Of a stretch of DNA of 40,881 bases, positions 25,806 through 32,801 are shown piece by piece. The stretch covers positions 1 to 40,881 of the forward strand of contig JBHEKP010000008.1 of NCBI GenBank assembly GCA_041859375.1, read 5' to 3'. The DNA comes from JBHEKP01 sp041859375 (GTDB lineage: Bacteria; Hydrogenedentota; Hydrogenedentia; Hydrogenedentales; CAITNO01). The position numbers and the translations under genes are program-made. The notes beneath the pieces are model-generated. The model worked only from the letters and a program-made list of their open reading frames with translations. It searched no databases and had not been told where the DNA came from. The stretch's first letter is position 1. Every line of letters starts with the position of its first letter.

Positions 25806-25999
25806 AAAAACAGGGCCTTTCCCGCCTTATCTTGTGGTTTTTTGGCCGCGCGCTCCCCCAGATCGCGCCACTCCCCAAAATCAGGGAAAACACAGGGGCG
25901 CATGCGGTTATTGCGGGGTGGAAAATACCGGAAAAACACTTGCCGATCCTGGGAGAATGGGGCGTGTCTCGCGGCCCGTTTGACACCTCCCGCCCCCGC
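25806..25999. other. Noncoding stretch between the Agl23-like gene and the gyrB control region
   Basis: Together with the gyrB leader, the gap from 25699 to 25999 is 301 bases without a gene. The gyrB side holds the promoter and dyad listed separately. The remaining 194 bases are the presumed 3' untranslated part of the Agl23-like message. I see no reading frame with family similarity, no clear RNA gene and no strong hairpin in it. Confidence 0.5.
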
Positions 26000-27592
26000 T
26001 TACCCGCCGCCCCCCTTGCCACCGCGCATGGCGATGAACTTGTCCCAAAGATCACGCCGGATGTGCGCCTGAAGGAGGACACCGGGCCGGAGCGCGTGGG
26101 TCTCGGTGAAGTATGCGTCACCGAGCTTCTCATGGAGCTGCGCGCCCAGTTCCATGCCCGCGATGATGACGGGCGCGGCGAGTTTTTCCGGCATCTGGCT
26201 GTAATAGCCCACATTCGGCATGTCGCGGAAATACCACGGCAGGGGCCAGTAGTCCCCGCCGGGGCGGATGATTTGCACCATCATCCCCCTGCCCGCCGGA
26301 TCGAGGGCGCGGATGTCATGGACCCGCGCGACCAGCCGGTTGACCGCCGTGCTGGTGTGGGCGTAGGCGTAGGGGTTGCGCGCGTCGGCGGGGTACATGA
26401 AATTGCCCTGCCAGGCCTGGCGCGCCTCCCATCCCGCGCCTGCGAGCACCAGCAGGGCAAGCGCGGCCCGCAGGGGCAGCCACCGGCCCGCGCGGATGAT
26501 TGCGGCGGCGCCGATGCCCGCCAAAAGGATCAGCCCCTCGAAAAAAACCAGCATGTTCCAGGGGGTCTTGTAGGGGATCAGGGTGAACAGAACAGTGAGA
26601 AACAGGGTGAAAAAACAGAGCATCCGGCGCAGCAGGGTCCCGCCGCCGCCGTCCCCCCTTGCGAACAGCCCCGCCGCCAGGCCCGCCACCGCCAGCAGCA
26701 GCACGGGAGCCTCGCTCCAGTGCGGCCCCGCGGACCGCTGTGTGTGCGTGATGAGCGCGAGATAGTAATACCAGGGCTTGTCATGCAGGGCGGAACTGCC
26801 CGCACCCGCCGACCGGCCCAGGTAGGTGCCGTAGGTGAGCAGCGAGTCCAGCGGACCCCGTGCGTGGGTGAAAAAGGACGTGAAGAACAGCACCGCCACC
26901 ACCACCGCCACCGCCGCGGCAAGCAGGCACTGGAGCAGCGCGGCGCGCCTGTTCAGCACGGGGGGCGCGGGCCACACCCCATCGCGCAGGCGGCCCCACA
27001 GCGCCGCCGCCGCCAGTGCGGCGGCCAGCGCCGCCACAATCGGCGCGCCCGTTTCCTTGGTGGCGTGGATGAGCCCCAGGCACAGGCCCGCGCAGGCCGC
27101 CCAGCCAAAACCCGGCCTGCGCCACCAGCGCCACAGGCAGCCCGCCAGCAGGAAAGTGAACAGGACCAGCGAGATTTCCTGGATGAAATAGCGGCTGTAA
27201 AAGGTCATGGCGTGGGACACGGCGGTGAACAGCGCCGCCCACCATGCCGCCCACGCCCCGGCGGGGCGCACCACCCACCACGCCGCCAGCACCAGCAGCA
27301 GCCCGCACAGGGCGGGCGCAATCCGGTAGTGGGCCACGCGGGAATCCGCAAAGGCGTTGACCCCCGACGCCCTGAGCACCGCCAGCGCCATGTAGTAAAG
27401 GGTCGGGCCGTGGTGCTCATGGGGATCGTAGCGGTATTCCCCCCGCTCCAGCAGGCGGCCCGTCTTCACCATCTGGTTGGCCTCGTCGCCGTGGGGGGGG
27501 CGCTTTTCCAGCTCCGCAAAACGGAACCACGCCCCCGCGGCAAGCACAACCGCAAGCAGCAGCGGCGTCAGCACGGAGGAAAGGCGTCTCAT
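26000..27592 (-). CDS. Agl23/TIGR03663-like GT-C membrane protein
   Basis: A 530-residue multi-pass membrane protein of the GT-C glycosyltransferase type. The first loop carries RPPHGDEANQM (Asp36, Glu37), the acidic pair typical of this superfamily, followed by YRYDPHEHHGPTLYY. About ten hydrophobic segments follow, with SRYFIQEISLVLFTF and FTLIPYKTPWNMLVF characteristic of the TIGR03663 (Agl23, flippase-associated) family. It would act at the inner membrane on a lipid-linked sugar. ATG 27592 overlaps the upstream gene stop as ATGA, so translation is coupled to the GH3-like lipid-side partner. An upstream extension of the frame is not plausible. Confidence 0.85.
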   Translation of the reverse strand: MRRLSSVLTPLLLAVVLAAGAWFRFAELEKRPPHGDEANQMVKTGRLLERGEYRYDPHEHHGPTLYYMALAVLRASGVNAFADSRVAHYRIAPALCGLLLVLAAWWVVRPAGAWAAWWAALFTAVSHAMTFYSRYFIQEISLVLFTFLLAGCLWRWWRRPGFGWAACAGLCLGLIHATKETGAPIVAALAAALAAAALWGRLRDGVWPAPPVLNRRAALLQCLLAAAVAVVVAVLFFTSFFTHARGPLDSLLTYGTYLGRSAGAGSSALHDKPWYYYLALITHTQRSAGPHWSEAPVLLLAVAGLAAGLFARGDGGGGTLLRRMLCFFTLFLTVLFTLIPYKTPWNMLVFFEGLILLAGIGAAAIIRAGRWLPLRAALALLVLAGAGWEARQAWQGNFMYPADARNPYAYAHTSTAVNRLVARVHDIRALDPAGRGMMVQIIRPGGDYWPLPWYFRDMPNVGYYSQMPEKLAAPVIIAGMELGAQLHEKLGDAYFTETHALRPGVLLQAHIRRDLWDKFIAMRGGKGGGG

Positions 27593-29634
27593 GGCGCCGC
27601 CACCATGGTGAAGGTGCGGCTGCGCGTGTCCCCCCGCGTGTCGGTCACCGTGAGGGTGACGGGGTATTCCCCGGGTTCCTTGAAACGCCACACCGCCGAA
27701 GGAGCGGTGACCTTTTTGCCCGGAAATTCCCACACCGCCCTGCGCACGGCGGTGGCGGGATCAAAGCGCGCCGCATGACCCGGGGGCATGCGCTCGCCCA
27801 ACGCCATGGGCAGCCGCCCCGCCGGGGTGCGCACCGTGTCCGTGATGCTGAAGGTGCGCTCCTCCCCGGCCTTCACGGTAACGCGGTCGGGCAGGTCCGT
27901 GAAGGCGAGGGGGCCCTCCCCGGCCAGTATCTCCGCCACAACCCCCATGAGCGGGCCGGGGCCCGCCGGATTGGAATAGGTTGCCAGTATGGCGTCGGCC
28001 TCGCCGAGGAGCGCCGCCTGGGCCGGATGGCCGAGGTAAACCACCACCACGCGCGGGGCCCGCTTTTTGATTTCACGCACCAGTTCCACCTGCCCCTCGG
28101 GGCGCTCCCCCTCGGTGAGCACAACCACGACGGTCCTCAGCCCGCGCATGTGCGTGGTGAGCCGCTCAATCTCAAAACGCTGGATGTCGCCCAGGTGGCG
28201 CGCCGAGGTGATCGGCTGCTCCACCACCTGCTTGAGCCGGTCCTTGAGCGCGAGCTGGAGCTCCTCAACCCCGGCGGTGCCGGTGACCCCCACGGGCGTG
28301 GATGCGTCGCGCAGCAGCGGCAGCGCGCCGGCCCGGTGGTGCAGCAGGGTCACCGCCCGGCGCTCCACCTCCCCGGACAACTGGGCCAGCTCCTCCGCCG
28401 ACGGCATTTTCGGCTTTTCACCGGCCAGCGCCGCCGACTTCGCGCGCCACTCCACCTTGGCGGCAACCACCCGCCGCGCCAGGGTGTCCACCGTGGCCGC
28501 GTCCAGCTCCCCGCGCACCACGGCCTGCATCAGCCGCTCATGGGCGCGCTGCGCCTGGCCCACCGACCCGCGCCAAAGCACCATGTCCGCACCCGCCTGG
28601 AGCGCCTTCAGCGCGCGCTCCGCCGCGTCATCGCGCCCCTCCAGCTCCGCCGCGTCAACCGGCCCCGCCACCACCAGCCCGCCGTAGCCCAGTTCGCGCC
28701 GCAAGAGACCCCGCAGCACCGGTTCGGAAAGGCTCGCCGGGGCGCCGGAGGGGTCAAGCATGGGCGCCAGCACATTGTCCGCCTGAAGCATGGGCGTGTT
28801 GTCCCTCACGGCGTCCAGGTAGGGCAGCAAATCAGTTTCCCGCAGCGCGGGGGTGGGTGTGGTGAGCACCGCCGCCTCGCGGCCGGCGCGGTTGAAAACA
28901 CCCCCGGGGAAACCGAGCGGCAGGGGCATCACCCCCTGGGCGGCCAGCGCCCCGCAGACGGCGCGCCCGGCGGCGGCCACAAATTTCGGGTCGCCCCCGA
29001 GGCCGCGCAGCGACGCGCGCGCGCCGGGAAGGGTCGGCGCGAGGGCCAGTTGGGGGCCGTAATACAAGTCGAAGCCCATGCCGCGCATCTGCAGCGCGAT
29101 GATCCTTCCCAGTTTCTCCGCGGTCGCGGCATCAGAGGCCGCCGCCACCGCCATCATGCTGGGCAGCGACACAAAACCCGGCAACCCCGCGCGCACCGGC
29201 GCGCCCAGCTCGTACAAGTCGGCGCCCACCAGCAGCGGCGCCCCCGAGCCGCGCTCAAGCTGCCGCAGTTCCGCCACCCGGGACAGGGCCAGCGCGGGCT
29301 TCGCCGCATGGCGCACAAGCACCGCGCCGGGCGTGGCGGACTTCAAAAAGGCCGCCTCGTCCAGCGAAAGGCCGCCGTCCGTCGCATCCAGCGTCACCAT
29401 CATGAGCTGGCCGAGCTTTGCGGGCAGGGGGGCCGACGCAATCCACGCGTCCACCGGATCGGCAGGGGGAGCGGGGGAGGGGACGGGCGGGGCTTCCGCC
29501 TTTTTTTCCGCCGGGGAAGCGGGGGCCTTCTTGGCGGGGGCGGGATTGGGGTCAAAGGCGGAGGGCTGCGCCCAGGCCGCCGCTGAAAACAGCGCCGTCA
29601 CCAAACAGCCATAAATCACTGCGCAATATCTCAT
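27589..29634 (-). CDS. Exported GH3-like protein with degenerate active site and PKD domain
   Basis: A 681-residue exported protein: a signal peptide (MRYCAVIYGCLVTALFSAAAWA), a Pro/Ala linker, a GH3 N-terminal barrel (from LPAKLGQLMMV), a GH3 C-terminal domain (RRAVTLLHHRAGALPLL) and a PKD-like end (WRFKEPGEYPVTLTVTDTRGD). Active-site positions are changed. NagZ has KHFPGHGDT with a DSH dyad; here the aligned stretch is LGFPGGVFNRAGRE. The SDDL nucleophile motif aligns with VVAGPVDAAEL, with Gly at the Asp. It may bind glycans or act as a scaffold. AAGGGTG precedes the ATG. The Agl23-like gene is coupled downstream. Confidence 0.8.
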   Translation of the reverse strand: MRYCAVIYGCLVTALFSAAAWAQPSAFDPNPAPAKKAPASPAEKKAEAPPVPSPAPPADPVDAWIASAPLPAKLGQLMMVTLDATDGGLSLDEAAFLKSATPGAVLVRHAAKPALALSRVAELRQLERGSGAPLLVGADLYELGAPVRAGLPGFVSLPSMMAVAAASDAATAEKLGRIIALQMRGMGFDLYYGPQLALAPTLPGARASLRGLGGDPKFVAAAGRAVCGALAAQGVMPLPLGFPGGVFNRAGREAAVLTTPTPALRETDLLPYLDAVRDNTPMLQADNVLAPMLDPSGAPASLSEPVLRGLLRRELGYGGLVVAGPVDAAELEGRDDAAERALKALQAGADMVLWRGSVGQAQRAHERLMQAVVRGELDAATVDTLARRVVAAKVEWRAKSAALAGEKPKMPSAEELAQLSGEVERRAVTLLHHRAGALPLLRDASTPVGVTGTAGVEELQLALKDRLKQVVEQPITSARHLGDIQRFEIERLTTHMRGLRTVVVVLTEGERPEGQVELVREIKKRAPRVVVVYLGHPAQAALLGEADAILATYSNPAGPGPLMGVVAEILAGEGPLAFTDLPDRVTVKAGEERTFSITDTVRTPAGRLPMALGERMPPGHAARFDPATAVRRAVWEFPGKKVTAPSAVWRFKEPGEYPVTLTVTDTRGDTRSRTFTMVAAP

Positions 29635-29698
29635 GTGGCACCCTTGTCCCGTGTGCGGCGGTGCGGCGCGCCGGTTTCCCGAAAATAATCCGCAACAC

Positions 29699-29727
29699 AC
29701 CTTACCATGGAGCATCGTGCCGGGCAA
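29699..29727 (-). promoter_or_regulatory. Weak candidate promoter of the GH3-like operon
   Basis: Minus strand TTGCCC (29722-29727) and TAAGGT (29699-29704) are 17 bases apart. The -35 matches that of miaB; the -10 is poor. It is placed about 65 bases before the GH3-like start. Confidence 0.3.
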
Positions 29728-29746
29728 AGGGCGCACCCGCCAAAAA

Positions 29747-29763
29747 GACTACATTGTGTAGTC
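29747..29763. promoter_or_regulatory. Perfect 7-bp dyad GACTACA-N3-TGTAGTC
   Basis: GACTACA (29747-29753) and TGTAGTC (29757-29763) are exact reverse complements around TTG. On the minus strand TTTTT follows, so it could terminate the Fic transcript. It also resembles TACA/TGTA operators of the BlaI/MecI/CopY type, though those have a 2-base spacer. It lies 20 bases upstream of the weak GH3-like promoter. Confidence 0.5.
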
Positions 29764-29810
29764 GTTTTATGGATTGAGTTCCGGAATCACCCTGGAGGGC
29801 CACCCCCAAG

Positions 29811-29840
29811 TACCCTTATTAGTACCCCTATTAGGGGGTA
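29811..29840. repeat. 12-bp direct repeat with hairpin after the Fic gene
   Basis: TACCCTTATTAG (29811-29822) and TACCCCTATTAG (29823-29834) are tandem 12-mers differing at one base. TACCCC of the second copy can pair with GGGGTA (29835-29840). The block ends one base before the Fic stop codon complement. It may be a terminator remnant, a binding array or a junction left by insertion of the Fic gene. Confidence 0.55.
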
Positions 29841-29841
29841 A

Positions 29842-30885
29842 TTACCCTTTCTTTACCCATTTTGCCCCCGGTCCCCGGCCAACACACTCAACAGTCTTTC
29901 CTTTTTGTCCCGCAAGAACCCGCCGCACCATCTCTCGGCTCACACCGGGACAGGCCTGCTCCAATTGTGCCAGGGAAAACTCTTCCGGCAATGCCGCAAG
30001 CCGGGACACAATCATTTGAGTCTTTGCCCCTCTTGGCGCCTGAACCTTGCCAACCCTTTCCTCAAACTCTTTGTGGGCCGTTTTAAGCATAAACAAGACA
30101 AATCCAACATACGGCCAGGGGTCATGGCTGTTTTCATGCCAGCCGGCCGAACTTTGCTCCAGCACCTCATAATACCTGGCCTTGTTCTCCTCAATAATGC
30201 GTTCGAAGCTCACATAACGAACCGCCTCATAGCCCAGATGAAGAAACTGCAAAAGCAACAACAGGCGTGAGACGCGGCCGTTGCCGTCCCGAAACGGATG
30301 AATGCACAAAAAATCCAGGTTGAAGGCCGCCGCCGCCACCAGCGGGTGGACCGTGCGTCCGGTTAGACAAACGTCCAAATCTGACAAAAGTTCGGCGAGA
30401 AAACGCGGCGTGTCTGCGGCCGGAACTGTTTGAAAGCGAACCCGGGAGCGCCCGTCGGGATAGCGCTCGATGATGTCACTCTCCCCGCTTTTGTAACAAC
30501 CGGCATCCCACACATCCCCCCGGATCATCGCATGCAGGCGGCAAATCACATCTCCGGTCACAGAAAGGGAGGACGCCCGGGAATGCACAAAGTTCAACGC
30601 GTCGCGGTAACCCCGAATTTCCTCCTCATCCCGATCCCTGTAAACGGGCCGCTTGGCAAGCATGACGTCATGCACCCGCTTCGGATCAAGACAGACCCCC
30701 TCAATCCGATTGCTGGAAACAGCACTTTCAATGACGGCATGCTCGCGCAAAACCTTCAAACGCTGCGGGGATTGGCGGGTATAGAGTTCCTGCCTGCCGC
30801 GGTGCTCACCCAGATCCGCGAGATGCCAGGCCACCCCCCCCGGCACCGTATCCCCCCCCGAGTTAAACAATGAAAGTGTGCTCAT
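29842..30885 (-). CDS. Fic family protein (class II) with C-terminal DNA-binding-like region
   Basis: A 347-residue Fic-fold enzyme that would AMPylate or otherwise nucleotidylate a target. The catalytic motif is HPFRDGNGR (residues 196-204, His196). An inhibitory-helix motif SNRIEG (58-63, Glu62) lies N-terminal to the core, defining class II autoinhibition. The C-terminus (EEFSLAQLEQACPGVSREMVRRVL) looks like a winged helix. The ATG at 30885 has GGAG 5 bases upstream. No separate antitoxin gene is adjacent. Base composition is visibly less GC-rich than the neighbours, suggesting acquisition. Palindromic sites in the leader could be bound by the protein itself, which is inference. Confidence 0.92.
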   Translation of the reverse strand: MSTLSLFNSGGDTVPGGVAWHLADLGEHRGRQELYTRQSPQRLKVLREHAVIESAVSSNRIEGVCLDPKRVHDVMLAKRPVYRDRDEEEIRGYRDALNFVHSRASSLSVTGDVICRLHAMIRGDVWDAGCYKSGESDIIERYPDGRSRVRFQTVPAADTPRFLAELLSDLDVCLTGRTVHPLVAAAAFNLDFLCIHPFRDGNGRVSRLLLLLQFLHLGYEAVRYVSFERIIEENKARYYEVLEQSSAGWHENSHDPWPYVGFVLFMLKTAHKEFEERVGKVQAPRGAKTQMIVSRLAALPEEFSLAQLEQACPGVSREMVRRVLAGQKGKTVECVGRGPGAKWVKKG

Positions 30886-30902
30886 GTTGCTCCGCCTGCC
30901 GG

Positions 30903-30931
30903 ACATGCCGGCATGTTCAAATGCCGGGCAT
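30903..30931. promoter_or_regulatory. Two palindromes in the Fic leader, candidate operators
   Basis: ACATGCCGGCATGT (30903-30916) is a perfect 14-bp palindrome. ATGCCGGGCAT (30921-30931) is a second near-palindrome with the same ATGCC/GGCAT half-sites. Their centres are about 16.5 bases apart, between the predicted -10 and the Shine-Dalgarno, where a bound repressor would block transcription. Confidence 0.55.
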
Positions 30932-30944
30932 CCCAACAACCGGC

Positions 30945-30973
30945 ACACTACCAGAGTTTGGGGGCGCGTTCAA
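30945..30973 (-). promoter_or_regulatory. Candidate promoter of the Fic gene
   Basis: Minus strand TTGAAC (30968-30973) and TAGTGT (30945-30950) are exactly 17 bases apart. The predicted start is followed directly by the two palindromes. The -35 overlaps the T-run of a small hairpin at the end of dut. Confidence 0.45.
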
Positions 30974-30989
30974 AAAGCGGTCCGCGCTT
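30972..30989 (-). terminator. Small terminator-like hairpin at the end of dut
   Basis: On the minus strand AAGCG, loop CGGAC and CGCTT are followed by TTT. The stem is only 5 bp and overlaps the first base of the dut stop codon. It may end the M16-dut transcript before the Fic promoter; leakage is likely. Confidence 0.35.
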
Positions 30990-31450
30990 CACACGCCGGT
31001 GTGGCCGAAGCCGCCCTCGCCGCGCTCGGTTTCCCCGAGTTCGGCCGTTTCGCGCCACTCGGCGCGGACCACGGGCGCAACGACCAGCTGGGCGATGCGG
31101 TCGCCCCGGTTGACCGTGAATGGGGCGTCCCCGGCGTTCATCACGATGATCTTCACCTCGCCCCGGTAGTCCGCGTCTATGGTGCCGGGACTGTTGGGCA
31201 GGGTGATTCCGTGGCGCAGGGCGAGCCCGCTGCGCGGACGCACCTGGGCCTCAAAACCGGGGGGCACCGCGATGCGCAGGCCCGTGGGGATGAGGGCGCG
31301 CGCGCCCGGCACGATGGTGACGGGCTCCCTGACCGCAGCGCGCAGGTCCATGCCCGCGGCGTGGGGCGTCTCATAGGCGGGCAGGGGAATGTCCGAGGCG
31401 CCCGGCTCGCGGCAGATTTCCACGGAAACGAGGTTCTGCGGGCCGCTCAT
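30989..31450 (-). CDS. dut: dUTP diphosphatase
   Basis: A 153-residue trimeric-type dUTPase that hydrolyses dUTP to dUMP, keeping uracil out of DNA and supplying thymidylate synthesis. All five motifs are present in order: AGMDLRA, RPRSGLALRHGI, NSPGTIDADYRGEVKI with the catalytic Asp, GDRIAQLVV, and the C-terminal RGEGGFGHTG arm that closes over the substrate. Length is normal. ATG 31450 overlaps the M16 peptidase stop as ATGA, and GGAGGTG lies about 10 bases upstream, so it is translated with the peptidase. Confidence 0.97.
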   Translation of the reverse strand: MSGPQNLVSVEICREPGASDIPLPAYETPHAAGMDLRAAVREPVTIVPGARALIPTGLRIAVPPGFEAQVRPRSGLALRHGITLPNSPGTIDADYRGEVKIIVMNAGDAPFTVNRGDRIAQLVVAPVVRAEWRETAELGETERGEGGFGHTGV

Positions 31451-32721
31451 GGCAGGGGCACCTCCGCAAAGGGCGCGCCGCCGTCGGGGCCGAGTGTCAT
31501 GAGGGCGCAGTTTTCGCGCCGGAACACGCCGCGCGCGAAGTCACGCACCTCCCCCGCGGTGACGGCGTCGAACTTTGCGGTGATTTCCTCCACGGCGGGA
31601 ACCCGCCCAAGGAAAAGCAGGCCCTTGGCGATGCGCGACGCGCGCGTGCCGGGGCTTTCCAGGGACATGAGCAGGGAGCCCTTGATCTGCTCCCGGTTCA
31701 TCTCCAGCTCTTCCGCGGGCACCTCCTCGTCGCACAGGCGCCTGATTTCGTCAAACACGAGCCCCGTGGCCAGGGCGCAGTTGCCCGGCGCGACGCCCTG
31801 GTAAACGCCGATCATGCCCGTGGCGATGTGGTTGTAATGGTAGGCGTAGATGCTGTAGGCGAGGCCCTCGTCCTCGCGGATCTTCTCGAAAAGCCGCGAG
31901 GTGGAGCCGCCGCCGAGCACGTTGGCCATGAGCCCGGACACATACCGCCGCTCGTCGTTCACGGGCACGCCGGAAAAGGCCAGGCACACATGGGCCTGGG
32001 ACACGGGACGGACCACGGCGGACACGCCCGCCTGAAAGCGGGGCCCCGCGCAGGGCGGCGGCGGCGCGGCGGGGGGCAGCCCGCCGAATTCGCGTTCAAT
32101 CTGCTCCAGCACGGCGTCCCCGTCAAAATTGCCGGCGATGGAAAAGACCATGTTCTCGGGCTTGTACCAGCGCTGGAAAAACGCGGCCACATCGTCGCGG
32201 GTCAGCGCGGAAACCGACTCCGCCGACCCCGCAATGGGGCGGCCCAGGGGGTGATCCGGCCAGTGATATTCGGTGATCAGGTCGTGGATCAGCTCGTCCG
32301 GGTTGTCCTCGGTGGAGGCGATTTCCTCCAGAATCACGCCCCGCTCCTTTTCCATTTCGCAGAAGAGGGAGTTTTTGGCGATGTCCGCGATGATTTCGAT
32401 GCCCGCGGGCACGTGGCGCGTGAGCATGCGCGCGTACAGGTTGGTGTACTCCCGCGAGGTGGACGCGTTGATGTAGCCGCCCCGGCTCTCAATCGCCTCC
32501 ATGATTTGGCGCACCGAGCGGGTGGCGGTGCCCTTGAAGAACAGGTGCTCGAGGAAATGGGCGACACCGGACTCGTCCGGCAGCTCGTCCGCCGAACCCG
32601 TCCTGATCCAGAGGCCGAAGGCCGCCGAATGCAGGTGGGGCAAGTGCTCCATGGCTATGGTGAAGCCGTTGTCGAGGCGGCGCAGCAGCACGCCCTCCGG
32701 CACGGTGCATGATTCGTTCAT
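31447..32721 (-). CDS. M16 family zinc metallopeptidase (processing-peptidase-like)
   Basis: A 424-residue M16B-type peptidase like B. subtilis MlpA/YmxG. The inverted zinc motif HFLEH (His55, Glu58, His59) is intact, with the distal Glu in RGVILEEIAS near residue 132. NASTSREYTNLYARML and YKPENMVFSIAGNFD match the family, and the second half-domain includes VLGGGSTSRLFEKIREDEGLAYS. GAGG lies about 5 bases before ATG 32721. It lies after pnp and before dut, a conserved order with rpsO-pnp in many bacteria. A strong terminator lies just upstream, so expression may depend on read-through. Confidence 0.94.
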   Translation of the reverse strand: MNESCTVPEGVLLRRLDNGFTIAMEHLPHLHSAAFGLWIRTGSADELPDESGVAHFLEHLFFKGTATRSVRQIMEAIESRGGYINASTSREYTNLYARMLTRHVPAGIEIIADIAKNSLFCEMEKERGVILEEIASTEDNPDELIHDLITEYHWPDHPLGRPIAGSAESVSALTRDDVAAFFQRWYKPENMVFSIAGNFDGDAVLEQIEREFGGLPPAAPPPPCAGPRFQAGVSAVVRPVSQAHVCLAFSGVPVNDERRYVSGLMANVLGGGSTSRLFEKIREDEGLAYSIYAYHYNHIATGMIGVYQGVAPGNCALATGLVFDEIRRLCDEEVPAEELEMNREQIKGSLLMSLESPGTRASRIAKGLLFLGRVPAVEEITAKFDAVTAGEVRDFARGVFRRENCALMTLGPDGGAPFAEVPLP

Positions 32722-32741
32722 GGGCCTCTTTCCACTGTCTC

Positions 32742-32784
32742 AAGAAAAGGGGTGGCGCTGTCCGCGCTGGGACGGCGCCACCCC
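32742..32784 (-). terminator. Rho-independent terminator after pnp
   Basis: GGGGTGGCGC (32749-32758) and GCGCCACCCC (32775-32784) form a perfect 10-bp stem; the loop can extend through GTCC/GGAC pairing. On the minus strand TTTTCTTG follows directly. It sits 17 bases past the pnp stop and ends about 20 bases before the M16 peptidase start, leaving no room for a promoter between. Confidence 0.85.
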
Positions 32785-32801
32785 GGTTGATGCGTTTTGC
32801 C

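Noticed and set aside
20015..25983. Very long plus-strand open frames opposite gyrA and gyrB (1150 and 895 codons)
   Set aside because: They mirror highly conserved genes. Their His/Arg/Ala/Gly-rich translations show no domain pattern; stop-free antisense frames are expected in GC-rich coding DNA.
30886..30948. Longer Fic protein from an upstream start
   Set aside because: The extension would translate through the palindromes; ATG 30885 has a good GGAG.
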